A stretch of 64,000 nucleotides of DNA from Angelobacter sp036557225 (GCA_036557225.1 DATBHX010000053.1:49416-113415); one strand, 5' to 3'. Positions 41,159 through 50,794 are shown, counted from the first letter of the stretch. Program-made: numbers and translations. The notes: generated by a model not told the origin, from the sequence alone.

Positions 41159-41878
41159 CTAACGATGCGTCAGCAAGCCAGGATCAGTCAGGTGCGGAGT
41201 AGCATTATACGAGCTTAGAGTAAACCTGCCGGAAGAGAACAGAAATTCACTGTAAGCGCAGTTTCTCACCATCCACGCTGTTTTCAGCGTGGCTTCAGTG
41301 GTGAGGCCGAGCGCGCGTTGCATGGCCACGCCTACCGGCCCTCCGGAGCTGAAGATCGCGATGTGCTGCCCCTGGCTTCCGTTGGACGCAAGCTGTGACA
41401 ACCCACCTTGTACGCGCGAGCAGAATGCCGGCCAGGGCTCGATTCCATCCAGCGGAATCTGCCCCTCCGCCCAGCGGCCGATCACGACTTCAAATATCCG
41501 CTGGAATGTTTTGAACTGCTCCGGACGTGTTTGCGAAGCCCTGAACGCTTCATGCATTCTGCCGATCTCAGCATCCGCTTCAACCAGCTTGGGCAGGCTC
41601 CGCTCCATCACGATCTCAGCCTGGAACTCATCAAAGCTCTCGAGCACCTTTGGTTCCGGCCATGAAACGCCGGCATGATTGTAAGCTTCGCCAACGATCC
41701 GGGCAGTTTCCCGCTGCCGTACTCGTGGCCCCGAGTACACGCGGTCAAAGCACAATCCCAATCCTGCCCAGTATTCGCCCAGAATGCGACTCTGCCGTTC
41801 GCCCAGGGGAGAGAGCTTGTCATAGTTGCGTTCGAGAAAAGATGCTTGTCCGTGTCGGACCAGAAAGAGGCGGCTCAT
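41159..41878 (-). CDS. Histidine phosphatase (phosphoglycerate-mutase-like)
   Basis: 239 residues with the phosphohistidine motif LFLVRHGQASF at the N-terminus and downstream His in FSSGGPVGVAMQRAL-type context, as in the histidine phosphatase superfamily. ATG 41878 (MSRLFLVRHG) is chosen because 19 upstream in-frame residues lack family character. Its end lies 13 bases from the phosphotransferase start, suggesting one transcript. Substrate unknown. Confidence 0.87.
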   Translation of the reverse strand: MSRLFLVRHGQASFLERNYDKLSPLGERQSRILGEYWAGLGLCFDRVYSGPRVRQRETARIVGEAYNHAGVSWPEPKVLESFDEFQAEIVMERSLPKLVEADAEIGRMHEAFRASQTRPEQFKTFQRIFEVVIGRWAEGQIPLDGIEPWPAFCSRVQGGLSQLASNGSQGQHIAIFSSGGPVGVAMQRALGLTTEATLKTAWMVRNCAYSEFLFSSGRFTLSSYNATPHLTDPGLLTHR

Positions 41879-41984
41879 TCGAAAATCAAGGCTGAAGAGA
41901 TGAGGATAACATGCGCAGCTTCGCCACAAACACACAACCTGCGGCGAGCAAATTCATCCTGAGGAGCATATCAGCCGTCGGCGG

Positions 41985-43835
41985 CTACGGTTTTTTCACT
42001 TCTGATGGCGCCGTTTCCTCTTTTGCCGCTGTCGCCGGCACGGTAACCCGGCCATTGGCTGTGCCGATCAGGCCGGTTGTGAGGTCGCGTACGGCGAGAC
42101 GAAGGGCGTAATCTCCGGCCGGCAGGTCCAGTGTTTGATTGCAGGGAAAGATCATCTGCATGACTTTCTGGAACTGCTCCGGGGTCAAAGCTGCGTTGAA
42201 CGTGTTGCCTTGTACACGCACGCTCTCGCCTTTCAGCGTGTAGACGCTGACGCCACAGTCGACTGCCGCGTGCTGCAGGCCGTCAGAGCTCAACTGAAAG
42301 CTGATGGCTTTCGGATCAACGCCGTAGTTGATCTGGACTTTGCCATTGGAAGCCGAAGGCGGTATCACCACGGCCTGGAACGGCAGTGCTGTGGCGAGCG
42401 GATTGTTCAAGTCCAGTGCGTTGCCGATATCGATTCCCAGGATCTTCGCGTCCTGCCTGGCATAGGTCATTGGCTCCGCGGCAAAAAATCCCTGGCGGTA
42501 GTGCAGCTTTGTTCCCGAACGGTTTACTTTCACCGCGATCTTGCGAAACTTACCGTCCCAATCCTTGTTTTCCGGATAGTAACCAAGCGTGTAGTAGGTT
42601 GAGCCGTCCTCGATGCTATCCCGGATGGCACGCTCGATGTTATTGGTGTTGTAGAACGCCTTGCCTCCGGTCTGTTCGGCTACGGTGTTCATGGTGGCAT
42701 GGGAGTTTACGGTGACGTCAGTGGAGCGGCCGATTTCAGTGGCCTGCTGGGAGCCGACTCCTCCACGGCTTGAGCCTGCCCGCGCGCTGCGTCCCAGGTT
42801 GATGCCGTTGCTATCGGTGTTGCTGAGCGAGGAGTACGAATCACGATTGATGAGCGTCCCGGAGTCCACGGGATAGACTGCTACCTGCGCGTTTGCAAGC
42901 ATATCTGCGGTATGTTCAATCTGCGCCTGGTAATCACGCATAAACGACCGCTGGTACTTGTCCCGGCTGTTCTGCAATTCCGGATTTAACGGATACAGGT
43001 AATCCGGAAAAGCCTCCGACAGCCAGATCAGGTTTTTTCGTCCGGGAAAGCCGGCGAGATTTCCTGCAAGCGCGCTCAATTCTGACAGGGTCAACCTGAC
43101 CCGCTCATCCATCTGGTTACTGGCCTGTTCCTCGCCGAAACGAAGAATGGTCTGGTACATATCGGTCGGCATCTGTTCTAAAAGTCCTGGGGGAAGGTCC
43201 ATTGCATTCGAAACATCCGCGCGAATACCCAGGCTGTTGTCCTTGGCTTTTTTTACGGCTTCACGCAGCTGCGTTGGGTCGGCGGTAAAGTCCTGGAGCA
43301 TGCGTAACTTTGAACCCAGGGCATACACTGCAACCGGCTGTCCCGCAGGAAGCTTTTCCAGGTACTTCAGCATCTGCTCGCGGGTGTATTTCTGGTTGAC
43401 GTTGGTTACGTTGATGCCGTCGAGCAACAGGACGTTCAGCGCGCTGTTGGTCTTGAAGCGAGGCATGTTGGTAATACGATTGGGAGACAGGCTGGCTTCC
43501 ACCATCACCGGTTGTCCCGCCGCCGGCTCAATTGGGTGCTGGAAAGTAAAGACCCGTATTTTTTGCTCGTGACCGTCTTCGAGCAGCGTGAAGTCTTCGC
43601 TTTTCAGGTCTGCGACAGGAGATCCTTTGTGGTCCACTGCTACCACATCAACCACCACCAACCTGGTTTTTACCTTCAAGACACTTGCCGTACCGGCCTG
43701 CGACTGGTCCGGTGTTGTGGCTGAGCTCTGCGCGGTGTCCCCAGACCGTTTATCAGAAGTGGTTTGCGCAAAGCCGATCGCTACAACCAGAGCAATGAGC
43801 AGTACTGACATATGCAGGCGAATAGATGTATTCAT
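41985..43835 (-). CDS. Secreted VWFA-type protein, paralogue 1
   Basis: 616 residues with an export signal (MSVLLIALVVAIGFAQ) and a domain of the VWFA-related type abundant in Acidobacteria. The start of the fold, VKTRLVVVDVVAVDHKGSPV ... DGHEQKIRVFTFQHP, is followed by NVLLLDGINVTN, where a DxSxS-type metal site is degenerate. Then come PGRKNLIWLSEAFPDYLY and a C-terminal beta part. About half of it aligns by eye with the next gene, so the two are a tandem duplication. Function unknown; secreted adhesion or protein-protein binding is a family guess. Confidence 0.9.
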   Translation of the reverse strand: MNTSIRLHMSVLLIALVVAIGFAQTTSDKRSGDTAQSSATTPDQSQAGTASVLKVKTRLVVVDVVAVDHKGSPVADLKSEDFTLLEDGHEQKIRVFTFQHPIEPAAGQPVMVEASLSPNRITNMPRFKTNSALNVLLLDGINVTNVNQKYTREQMLKYLEKLPAGQPVAVYALGSKLRMLQDFTADPTQLREAVKKAKDNSLGIRADVSNAMDLPPGLLEQMPTDMYQTILRFGEEQASNQMDERVRLTLSELSALAGNLAGFPGRKNLIWLSEAFPDYLYPLNPELQNSRDKYQRSFMRDYQAQIEHTADMLANAQVAVYPVDSGTLINRDSYSSLSNTDSNGINLGRSARAGSSRGGVGSQQATEIGRSTDVTVNSHATMNTVAEQTGGKAFYNTNNIERAIRDSIEDGSTYYTLGYYPENKDWDGKFRKIAVKVNRSGTKLHYRQGFFAAEPMTYARQDAKILGIDIGNALDLNNPLATALPFQAVVIPPSASNGKVQINYGVDPKAISFQLSSDGLQHAAVDCGVSVYTLKGESVRVQGNTFNAALTPEQFQKVMQMIFPCNQTLDLPAGDYALRLAVRDLTTGLIGTANGRVTVPATAAKEETAPSEVKKP

Positions 43836-43942
43836 TTGGCAAGTCCAATGGGGCTAAGTCGCATTGGTACTATACTTGCCCGTCAGCTGCCGAAGAAATG
43901 AATTTTTGTGACTTGGCGTTTGGCTCCGTACTGTTTGCTGCG

Positions 43943-45850
43943 CTAAGGCTTCTTTTCTTCGGATGGTTGAGCGCTGCCGCCGGTAGCTGCCGGCACCGTG
44001 AGAGGAGCGTTCAATGTTCCCAGCAACCCGGTGCGGGCGTCGCGCACGCCCAGGCGTAACAGATATTGACCGGGCTGTAGATCGAGTGTTTGCCGGCACG
44101 GGAATGACCGCTGCATCACCCGGTTGTATTCTTCTGGCTTAAGGGCGGCAACCATCGTATTGCTCAAAGTCTGTACGGTTTCCCCTGTTTGCGAATAGAC
44201 GATCACGGCACAATCCACGCTGGCGTGCTGCAAGCCGTCACTTTGCAAATCAAACGCAAGCTGGTGCGGATCGACAGCAAAGTTGATCAAGACTTTATTG
44301 TTCGTTGCCGAGGGAGGCGCTACCGCAGCCTGGAAACGCAACGCGGTTGCCAAAGGGAAGTTGAGACTGAGGGACTGGGCCAGATCGCTGGCCTTACGCG
44401 AATCATCGAGCTTCGCGTACGAGAGCGGCTCCGTCGCAAAATATCCCTGGCGGTAATGCAGCTTGACGCCGGAACGAGCGCTTTTGACGCTGATGCGGCG
44501 GAAGCCGCCATTCCAGTTCTTGTTTGCTGGATAGTAACCAAGCGTGTAGTAGGTTGACCCGTCGTCCAGGCTCTTGCGGATGGCGCCGTCAAGATTATTG
44601 GTGTTGTAAAACGCCCGGCCGCCGGTCTTGTCTGCCAGATCGTTCATGGTGCCGCGGACCCCCAGACGGTCCTCAAACTCCTGGTGAGCGACTTTGCCGG
44701 CTTCATCCTGAATTGTGGTTTTGATGAAGGCCGGAGTGCCGATTGGGTCTGGGTCTTTCCCCACGCTGAAGTCGCCGTTCCCGGCCAGGGCATGTGCATC
44801 CACCGGGTAGATTGCGATCTGGGCATCGCTCAGGAGATTCCCGGTACGTGCGATCTCGCTGGAAAAGTCCCGGTTGTTTCTACTGCCCGCACTAATCACT
44901 GCCATTGATTCGGCCTTCGCTTCCTCTTCGGCGTTCTTATCCACCAGGATGGCAAATGGAAAACTCTCAGAGACCCAGATCAGGTTCTTTCTGCCGGCAT
45001 AGCCAGAAAGCGTGTGGGCTAGGGCATTCAGCACATCAAGGGAAAAGCGAACGCGATAGTCCGCCTGCCCCGCAGCTTCTTTGTTCTGAAAGTCTTCAAG
45101 TTTGGCTTTGAGCGACGGGATATCGATCGCGATGGTGTACCATGCTGCGCTCCCGATCGGCATCTCCGCCATGCGGGTTGTTCCGGCGCCGTTGGCGACA
45201 GCTGTGGGCCCCTGGCGCTTCAGGCCGGCAACGGCTTTCTGCAAAACCGCAGGATCGCTGGTGAAGTCCTGGATCAAGGTGAGCTGGTTGCCCATCAGGT
45301 AAATGGCGATAGGCTCCCCTGGCGGCAGCTTCGCGATTAACTTGATCATGGCATCGCGCGTCGCTGCCTGGTTCGGCAGCGAAGTGTTGAGCGCGTCCAG
45401 CAGTAGAACATTCAAAGCGCCGCTGGTCTTGTACTGCGGCACGTTGGTGAAAATGTTCGGCGGCAGTTTTGCCTGTGAAACCCACGGACCGGCAGCCTCA
45501 GGTTCAACGCTGTTGCCGGATTGATGAAAGCTGAAAACCTGGATCGGCTGTTCCACTCCCTCTTCCTGCACGGTGAAATCACCGGCCTTGAGATCGGTGA
45601 TCGGGACGCCTTTGTTGTCCGTGGCTACGACGTCCACCACAACTAATCGTGTGTTTACCTTCAGCGTGGGAACCTGCGTGCTGGACGATGCACTTTGGTC
45701 CCGTGCAGATGGCGCGCTCTGGGGTGCAGGCTGAGCCGTTGAGTTCTGCTGGGCAATACCCAACGATGTAAAGATAAGGACTGAAACGCTGAGGACGAAA
45801 AATGCAGGCCGTGCGGACATGCCTGCTATTCTGCTCCTGAGCAGGTACAC
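43943..45850 (-). CDS. Secreted VWFA-type protein, paralogue 2
   Basis: 635 residues. A signal sequence (FFVLSVSVLIFTSLGIAQ) is followed by the same architecture as the neighbour: LKVNTRLVVVDVVATDNKGV, NVLLLDALNTSLPNQ, YAGRKNLIWVSESFPFAIL, YYTLGYYPANKNWNGGFRRI. Shared blocks (GSTYYTLGYYP, KLHYRQGYFA) are nearly identical to paralogue 1. The 108-base gap between the two has no gene. Family known in this phylum, function uncharacterised. Confidence 0.9.
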   Translation of the reverse strand: MYLLRSRIAGMSARPAFFVLSVSVLIFTSLGIAQQNSTAQPAPQSAPSARDQSASSSTQVPTLKVNTRLVVVDVVATDNKGVPITDLKAGDFTVQEEGVEQPIQVFSFHQSGNSVEPEAAGPWVSQAKLPPNIFTNVPQYKTSGALNVLLLDALNTSLPNQAATRDAMIKLIAKLPPGEPIAIYLMGNQLTLIQDFTSDPAVLQKAVAGLKRQGPTAVANGAGTTRMAEMPIGSAAWYTIAIDIPSLKAKLEDFQNKEAAGQADYRVRFSLDVLNALAHTLSGYAGRKNLIWVSESFPFAILVDKNAEEEAKAESMAVISAGSRNNRDFSSEIARTGNLLSDAQIAIYPVDAHALAGNGDFSVGKDPDPIGTPAFIKTTIQDEAGKVAHQEFEDRLGVRGTMNDLADKTGGRAFYNTNNLDGAIRKSLDDGSTYYTLGYYPANKNWNGGFRRISVKSARSGVKLHYRQGYFATEPLSYAKLDDSRKASDLAQSLSLNFPLATALRFQAAVAPPSATNNKVLINFAVDPHQLAFDLQSDGLQHASVDCAVIVYSQTGETVQTLSNTMVAALKPEEYNRVMQRSFPCRQTLDLQPGQYLLRLGVRDARTGLLGTLNAPLTVPAATGGSAQPSEEKKP

Positions 45851-45896
45851 AATTCAACCCAGGGAATGTAAAGATACGCTTAGTTACGGCTAACGC

Positions 45897-46961
45897 TTAG
45901 CGTTTAGGTTGCCCTGTAGGAATGTGGATCTCCACGTCATTGATGGCATTTGCGTGCTCAGTAGATTCAGCGTCCACCTCGCTCAGAGCAAACTTTCGCG
46001 CGGCATGCTCATCCAGGACCCACAGTGTTTCTCCGGCGATGGCATAGTTCTGCGCCGAGACCCGACGGCCATCCTTAAAGATGAAGACCGCAGGCAGTCC
46101 GGGCTCTTTGGCGGAGAGAGACGTGTTCGGATTTGCTGCCGGCCGGCTGGCCAGCTCACGATTTTCGCTGCGCAGGTCTTCAACTTCATCTGAAAGCCGC
46201 TGAATGCTGGTGGCCAGTTCAACGTCAGTGCTGCTGGCATTGTCATTGCTGGCAGCCGGCTGCGGCGGAGGCGGCGCGTAGTAGTCGGGGGGATAGGCGT
46301 ATGGGCTTCCGTAATAGGGATATCCAAAGGGGCCTACAAACGGTCCGCCGGCAAAACCAAAGCCGACGAACGGACTGCCAAAGCCGAAGAAAAATCCGCT
46401 GTTAAAGAAGAAGGGATTGAAGCATCCAAAACAGCCACGCACGAAAACGTGATTATGGAAGTGCGGGAAAAAGAACCCGTTATGAAAGCCGTTGTGAAAG
46501 CCGTTGTGAAAGCGAACCACTCCAAAAGAATTGGTGGTGCGGAAGGGAACAAAAGCGCCTGAAGTATGGACCGCCACAGCGCTCCTGCCGCCAACAAATG
46601 TGCGCGTGCCGGCAAACGATCGCGGCGCGAAACTGCGGGGTGCTGCCGAACGTGGCGCAAACGCTCCCGGCGCGAACGTCCGCGGTGCTGCCGTTCGTGG
46701 CGCGAATGCTCCTCGAGGTGCAAATGACCCTCGCGGTGCAAATGACCCTCGCGGTGCAAATGACCCTCGCGGTGCAAATGCACCCGAAGGCGCACCCATT
46801 CTTGCGCCGCCGCTGGGGGCGCCATGGAAACCACCGCCGCCCATATGGACACCGCCGCCTCCCATGCTGTGGCCGCCGCCCATACCGCCGCGCTGCGCAT
46901 TAACTGATAAGGAAACTAAACAAGCTAGCCCGAGCACCGTGATTGAAGTAAGCCGCCGCAT
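45897..46961 (-). CDS. Secreted Gly/Phe/Pro-rich low-complexity protein with a conserved C-terminal domain
   Basis: 354 residues. After a signal sequence (SITVLGLACLVSLSVNA) comes a Gly/His/Met-rich stretch, then perfect hexapeptide repeats of the type GSFAPR (about residues 58-83), then Phe/His/Asn-Gly-rich FHNGFHNG units and a Pro/Tyr-rich part. A coiled-coil-like stretch (IQRLSDEVEDLRSENRELAS) precedes a compact C-terminal domain (AVFIFKDGRRVSAQNYAIAG). The low-complexity part suggests an extracellular, possibly surface-associated protein. No enzyme function is apparent. Confidence 0.8.
   Translation of the reverse strand: MRRLTSITVLGLACLVSLSVNAQRGGMGGGHSMGGGGVHMGGGGFHGAPSGGARMGAPSGAFAPRGSFAPRGSFAPRGSFAPRGAFAPRTAAPRTFAPGAFAPRSAAPRSFAPRSFAGTRTFVGGRSAVAVHTSGAFVPFRTTNSFGVVRFHNGFHNGFHNGFFFPHFHNHVFVRGCFGCFNPFFFNSGFFFGFGSPFVGFGFAGGPFVGPFGYPYYGSPYAYPPDYYAPPPPQPAASNDNASSTDVELATSIQRLSDEVEDLRSENRELASRPAANPNTSLSAKEPGLPAVFIFKDGRRVSAQNYAIAGETLWVLDEHAARKFALSEVDAESTEHANAINDVEIHIPTGQPKR
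46717..46779 (-). repeat. 18-bp tandem repeat encoding GSFAPR
   Basis: Three exact copies of an 18-base unit (ggtgcaaatgaccctcgc as read on the plus strand) plus a partial fourth, at 46717-46734, 46735-46752 and 46753-46770, within the low-complexity gene; likely prone to copy-number change. Confidence 0.9.
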
Positions 46962-47074
46962 ATGAAGTCACCTTGTTATATTCTAGCCCTGCTGCGCGAG
47001 CCAAAAACACCAGTATTTCTTCAGTGTTTTCAATCATCTGCTGGCTTTGACAGCTGCCCGCTATAATCTCCGGC

Positions 47075-48100
47075 ATGAAAATCACAAGGTTTCTAGGCTT
47101 TTCTATCCTGCTGGTTTTTTCAGGCCTTATCCACGCGCAGGTCAATCGAACCGCTTCGGGAAAATCTGCGCAGCGTCCCACCGGAGCAGCTTCGAATGTC
47201 TATCGCATGGAAGAAGGTTTTGTCGACGCCCACGGCGTATTGATCTATTACAAGACCATTGGCCACGGCGCTCCGCTGATGATCGTCCACGGCGGACCGG
47301 GCGCTTCACACGATTACCTGCTGCCCTACCTCCTGCCGCTGGCCCGCGCCAATCGACTTGTATTCATCGATGAGCGCGGCTCCGGACGTTCCGAAAAGCT
47401 GGAAGACGCCAGCCAATACACGGTCGAAAACATGGTTGAGGACGTGGAAGCCGTCCGCCAAGCGCTGAATCTGGGGAAGATCAGCCTGCTGGGACACTCC
47501 TACGGCGGCGTGCTGGCGCAGGCTTATGCTTTTAAGTATCAACATAATCTCACGCACCTGATTCTTGGCGGCACGTTCTATTCGACCAGCGAGATGAACA
47601 AGGTCCTGGCCGAACAAAAGAGTGCAATGCCGAAAGACGAACTGGCCAAGCTCAACGATTTGGAGAAAGCCGGTCTCTTCGGCAAAGGTAAGGACTGGGA
47701 GAAAGGACGCTATCCTGAAGACTATGCCAAGCTGGCATGGGGCGATGGATACTTTCCCTTTCTATACCAGCATCGCCCCGATCCTAACTACGATCCGTTG
47801 GCGGGAAATACTTCGACGTCCTGGGACCTCTATCGCGAGATGTGGGGATCGCACGGCGAATTCGTTATCGATGGCAACCTGAAGTCGGTGGAATATCTGG
47901 ACAAGCTGCCGGGCATCAAGGTGCCAACGCTCGTGATCTGCGGCGACCACGATGAGTCGAACCCACGGCTCTCCCGCACCATGCATGAAAAGATCGCAGG
48001 ATCAAAACTGGTGATCGTACCGCAGGCCGGACATTTGGCGTTTGTCGACCAGCCGAATATTTACATCAAGGCGGTGCAGGATTTTCTGGCAGGGAAGTGA
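47075..48100 (+). CDS. Proline-iminopeptidase-like alpha/beta hydrolase, secreted
   Basis: 341 residues with an export signal (FLGFSILLVFSGLIHA) and the alpha/beta-hydrolase core of proline iminopeptidases: MIVHGGPGASHDYLL (oxyanion loop), IDERGSGRSEKLE, the nucleophile Ser in LLGHSYGGVLAQAYA, VICGDHDESNP (acid) and PQAGHLAFVDQP (His). Expected cleavage of N-terminal residues or esters in the periplasm. The next gene starts 4 bases after the stop. Confidence 0.9.
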   Translation: MKITRFLGFSILLVFSGLIHAQVNRTASGKSAQRPTGAASNVYRMEEGFVDAHGVLIYYKTIGHGAPLMIVHGGPGASHDYLLPYLLPLARANRLVFIDERGSGRSEKLEDASQYTVENMVEDVEAVRQALNLGKISLLGHSYGGVLAQAYAFKYQHNLTHLILGGTFYSTSEMNKVLAEQKSAMPKDELAKLNDLEKAGLFGKGKDWEKGRYPEDYAKLAWGDGYFPFLYQHRPDPNYDPLAGNTSTSWDLYREMWGSHGEFVIDGNLKSVEYLDKLPGIKVPTLVICGDHDESNPRLSRTMHEKIAGSKLVIVPQAGHLAFVDQPNIYIKAVQDFLAGK

Positions 48101-48103
48101 GCA

Positions 48104-48460
48104 ATGGTCGGCCTTTTCATCGATGTTTGGATCGCCTACATAATCAAACTGATACTCCGTCTGTACCGCACACGGGGAAGCAGCAGTTGGCGACGCGTGA
48201 AAGCCAAAATCGATTCGTCGCTCTTCGATGATAGTTGGGTGTGGAATTGTCCGACCGTTTACGTTGAATACACCTATGATTTTGACGGACAGACTTACAA
48301 CGGGGAGGATAGCAAACCGTTTCTTAGCGGAAGATTTGCGAAAGAACGCCAGGAGCTGTTCAAGCCCGGAGAGGTAGCCATGGTACGAGTGAATCCGCAC
48401 CTGCCGGAAAAGTCAGTGCTAAATCGAAGCGATCAAACGAATCCGGTTGGAAGCCTCTGA
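48104..48460 (+). CDS. DUF3592-like membrane-anchored protein
   Basis: 118 residues with one N-terminal hydrophobic stretch (VGLFIDVWIAYIIKLILRLY) and a small beta domain (VYVEYTYDFDGQTYNGEDSK, GEVAMVRVNPHLPEKSVLN), matching the DUF3592 pattern. It overlaps or nearly overlaps the preceding hydrolase (ATG is 4 bases after its stop), so they are co-translated. Function unknown. Confidence 0.75.
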   Translation: MVGLFIDVWIAYIIKLILRLYRTRGSSSWRRVKAKIDSSLFDDSWVWNCPTVYVEYTYDFDGQTYNGEDSKPFLSGRFAKERQELFKPGEVAMVRVNPHLPEKSVLNRSDQTNPVGSL

Positions 48461-48485
48461 TCGGGGTGGCAGGGCGCTTGTTCAA

Positions 48486-50099
48486 TTATCGCGCCTGCAG
48501 ACTTCCTGCATAATTCTCGGTCGCTCGCGAATTTGTGCGACCGTTGATCAAATCCGCCGCCTTTTCCGCGATCATGATCGTCGGCGCGTTGGTGTTTCCA
48601 CCAACCACCAGCGGCATGATCGAGGCATCGACCACGCGCAAACCCTCTACACCCTGAACGCGCAGCTCAGAATCCACGACCGCCGCGGTGTCGTGGCCCA
48701 TCTTACAAGTGCCGACGGGGTGGTAAAGCGTCTCAACAAATTTACAAATATGTGCGCGCAAAGCCTGATCGTCTTTTGCGTCAGTGCCGGGATGCAGCTC
48801 CCGGCCGCGATAGGAAGCAAAAGCGTTGGTCGCCGCCAGGGTGCGGGAAAGTTTTACGCCCTCCAGCATGGTTTCCATATCCCGGGGATCGGAAAGATAG
48901 TTGGCACGGATGGAAGGCGCATCCAGCGGGTTGCTGGAGCGCAGCCGAATTTCGCCCCGGCTGAAAGGACGCAGCAGCGTTGGTCCAAAGGCAAAAGCGT
49001 GGCCGTCATATTTCTGGAAGCCGTGTTCGACAAAATAACCAGCGCCAAAGTGAAATTGCAGATCGGGCGGCTGGCTTTGCGAGTTGGTATGGAGAAATGC
49101 TCCCGCTTCGGCGACGTTCGACGTGAGAGAGCCTTTCTTGAACAGGAGATATTGCACGAGGCTGGAAATGCTCTCAGCCCCGGCAAGGCTTACTGGTTTC
49201 GTACACTCAAAAACCACGCCGGTGCATGGGTGATCCTGCAGGTTCTGCCCAACGCCGGGTAGATCGCAGACCACGGGAATATCAAAGGTGCGCAAATGCG
49301 CCGCCGGACCAACGCCGGAGAGCATGAGCAGCTGCGGAGAGCCAATGGCTCCGCCGCACAGAATGATCTCCCGCTCCGCTCGCTCCTGTGCACTGCCGTC
49401 GCCTTGCTGAAAGCTGACGATGGCCGCGCGCTTGCCTTCAAAATAAATGCCGAACACATGCGCATCCGTGCGCACGGTAAGGTTTGGTCGCGAGGCAACA
49501 GGATGCAGGAAGGCCGCGGCAGCGCTGTGACGCTTGCCGTTGAACTGTGTGACCTGATAAAAACCGAAGCCGTCTTGCGATTCGCCGTTGAAATCCAGGT
49601 TCCTTTTGAATCCGGCTTCCTGCCCGGCTTCGACGAACGCGCTGGAAAGAGGATTGACGGTGCGTAGATCGCTCACGTGCAGCGGCCCTGCGGCCCCGTG
49701 ATACGCAGATGTACCGTGCTCCTGGCTCTCAGACCTTTTGAAGTAGGGAAGCACATCGTCATAGCCCCAGCCGGGATTACCCAGATCACGCCAGCCGTCA
49801 TAGTCAGCGCGGTTTCCCCGGATGTAGATCATCGCGTTGATGGAGCTGCTGCCGCCCAGCACTTTGCCCCGCGGCCAGTAGAGACTGCGATTCCCGAGCT
49901 GGGCTTCCGGATCAGTGTAATAAGCCCAGTCGCACGGTGTTTTAAAAAGCTTGGAGAAAGCCACGGGAATATGGATTTCTTTGCGCGTGTCGCGGCCGCC
50001 GGCTTCCAGCAGCAGGACCTTGACTTTTGGATCTTCACTCAGGCGGTTCGCCAGCACGCAACCGGCAGACCCGGCGCCAATGATGATGTAGTCATACAT
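48486..50099 (-). CDS. GMC-family FAD oxidoreductase (choline-dehydrogenase-like)
   Basis: 537 residues. The FAD-binding IIGAGSAGCVLANRLSEDP at the N-terminus, the GMC signature GKVLGGSSSINAMIYIRGN, and the C-terminal His-containing TLYHPVGTCKMGHD are complete. It would oxidise an alcohol to an aldehyde or ketone; choline is only one possibility. No betaine-aldehyde dehydrogenase or transporter is adjacent. Confidence 0.92.
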   Translation of the reverse strand: MYDYIIIGAGSAGCVLANRLSEDPKVKVLLLEAGGRDTRKEIHIPVAFSKLFKTPCDWAYYTDPEAQLGNRSLYWPRGKVLGGSSSINAMIYIRGNRADYDGWRDLGNPGWGYDDVLPYFKRSESQEHGTSAYHGAAGPLHVSDLRTVNPLSSAFVEAGQEAGFKRNLDFNGESQDGFGFYQVTQFNGKRHSAAAAFLHPVASRPNLTVRTDAHVFGIYFEGKRAAIVSFQQGDGSAQERAEREIILCGGAIGSPQLLMLSGVGPAAHLRTFDIPVVCDLPGVGQNLQDHPCTGVVFECTKPVSLAGAESISSLVQYLLFKKGSLTSNVAEAGAFLHTNSQSQPPDLQFHFGAGYFVEHGFQKYDGHAFAFGPTLLRPFSRGEIRLRSSNPLDAPSIRANYLSDPRDMETMLEGVKLSRTLAATNAFASYRGRELHPGTDAKDDQALRAHICKFVETLYHPVGTCKMGHDTAAVVDSELRVQGVEGLRVVDASIMPLVVGGNTNAPTIMIAEKAADLINGRTNSRATENYAGSLQAR

Positions 50100-50218
50100 G
50101 GGCTTACTCCTGGGATGGACAGGACCGTGAGAGGAAATTGTAGCGCGAAAACTGACCTCCCAACTGCAGCAATCGGGAGCTTGGGTAACGCGTGCGCTTC
50201 ATCCCAGGCGCGTGACGA

Positions 50219-50794
50219 TTAGCGACGTGACTTTAGCGCCTGAAACGTCATTTCAACAGCTTTGCTTCTGGTCTTACGTTTCCAGCTCGCAAAAAGTTCA
50301 GCGTAAGAAAGCGTGATGTAATTGCTTCGCTCGATGTGGAGCAGGCGGGCAGTCGAATCAATCCACTTGGGCGGCCCTTCTATTTCCCCATAGGTCCCGA
50401 TCGGTGTTTCGTCCAGAACGACGTGGCCGGTGGAATCGCTCCACTCGCTGCGGAATTTCTCATAACGGAAGCTGGGCTGGAATCCGAGTGCTTCGAAGAT
50501 CCGGGCTGCAGCTTCACCGTTTACAACCGTGGTCTCGATCTCCCGTCGCGACTTATGCCTTCCTCTGCTGGAGCCGCTTTTATCTTTGTAGGTGAGGGTC
50601 CACTTTTCACCGAACTTTCTGACCCGAAGCAGTGCTCCACGGCGGCGGAGCTTTCCGCCTGACTGATCATAGAGGGTATTGAATTCGTGGGTTCGAGGCG
50701 TGATGACCCGAAAGCCGGCCGCGGACAGACCGGCGATCAGGGCGTTCATATCGTCGACCAGGAACTTGATTTCGACTTCGCGGTCAGAAGGCAC
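50219..50794 (-). CDS. CYTH-domain protein (class IV adenylate cyclase/triphosphatase-like)
   Basis: 191 residues. The tunnel-fold signature ExExK appears as REVEIKFLVDD at the N-terminus; further matches include LRRRGALLRVRKFGEKWTLTYK (basic pocket), REIETTVVNG, RYEKFRSEW and VVLDETPIGTYGEIEGP. Such proteins hydrolyse triphosphates or form cAMP; the sequence alone does not distinguish them. A short C-terminal tail is basic. Confidence 0.88.
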   Translation of the reverse strand: MPSDREVEIKFLVDDMNALIAGLSAAGFRVITPRTHEFNTLYDQSGGKLRRRGALLRVRKFGEKWTLTYKDKSGSSRGRHKSRREIETTVVNGEAAARIFEALGFQPSFRYEKFRSEWSDSTGHVVLDETPIGTYGEIEGPPKWIDSTARLLHIERSNYITLSYAELFASWKRKTRSKAVEMTFQALKSRR

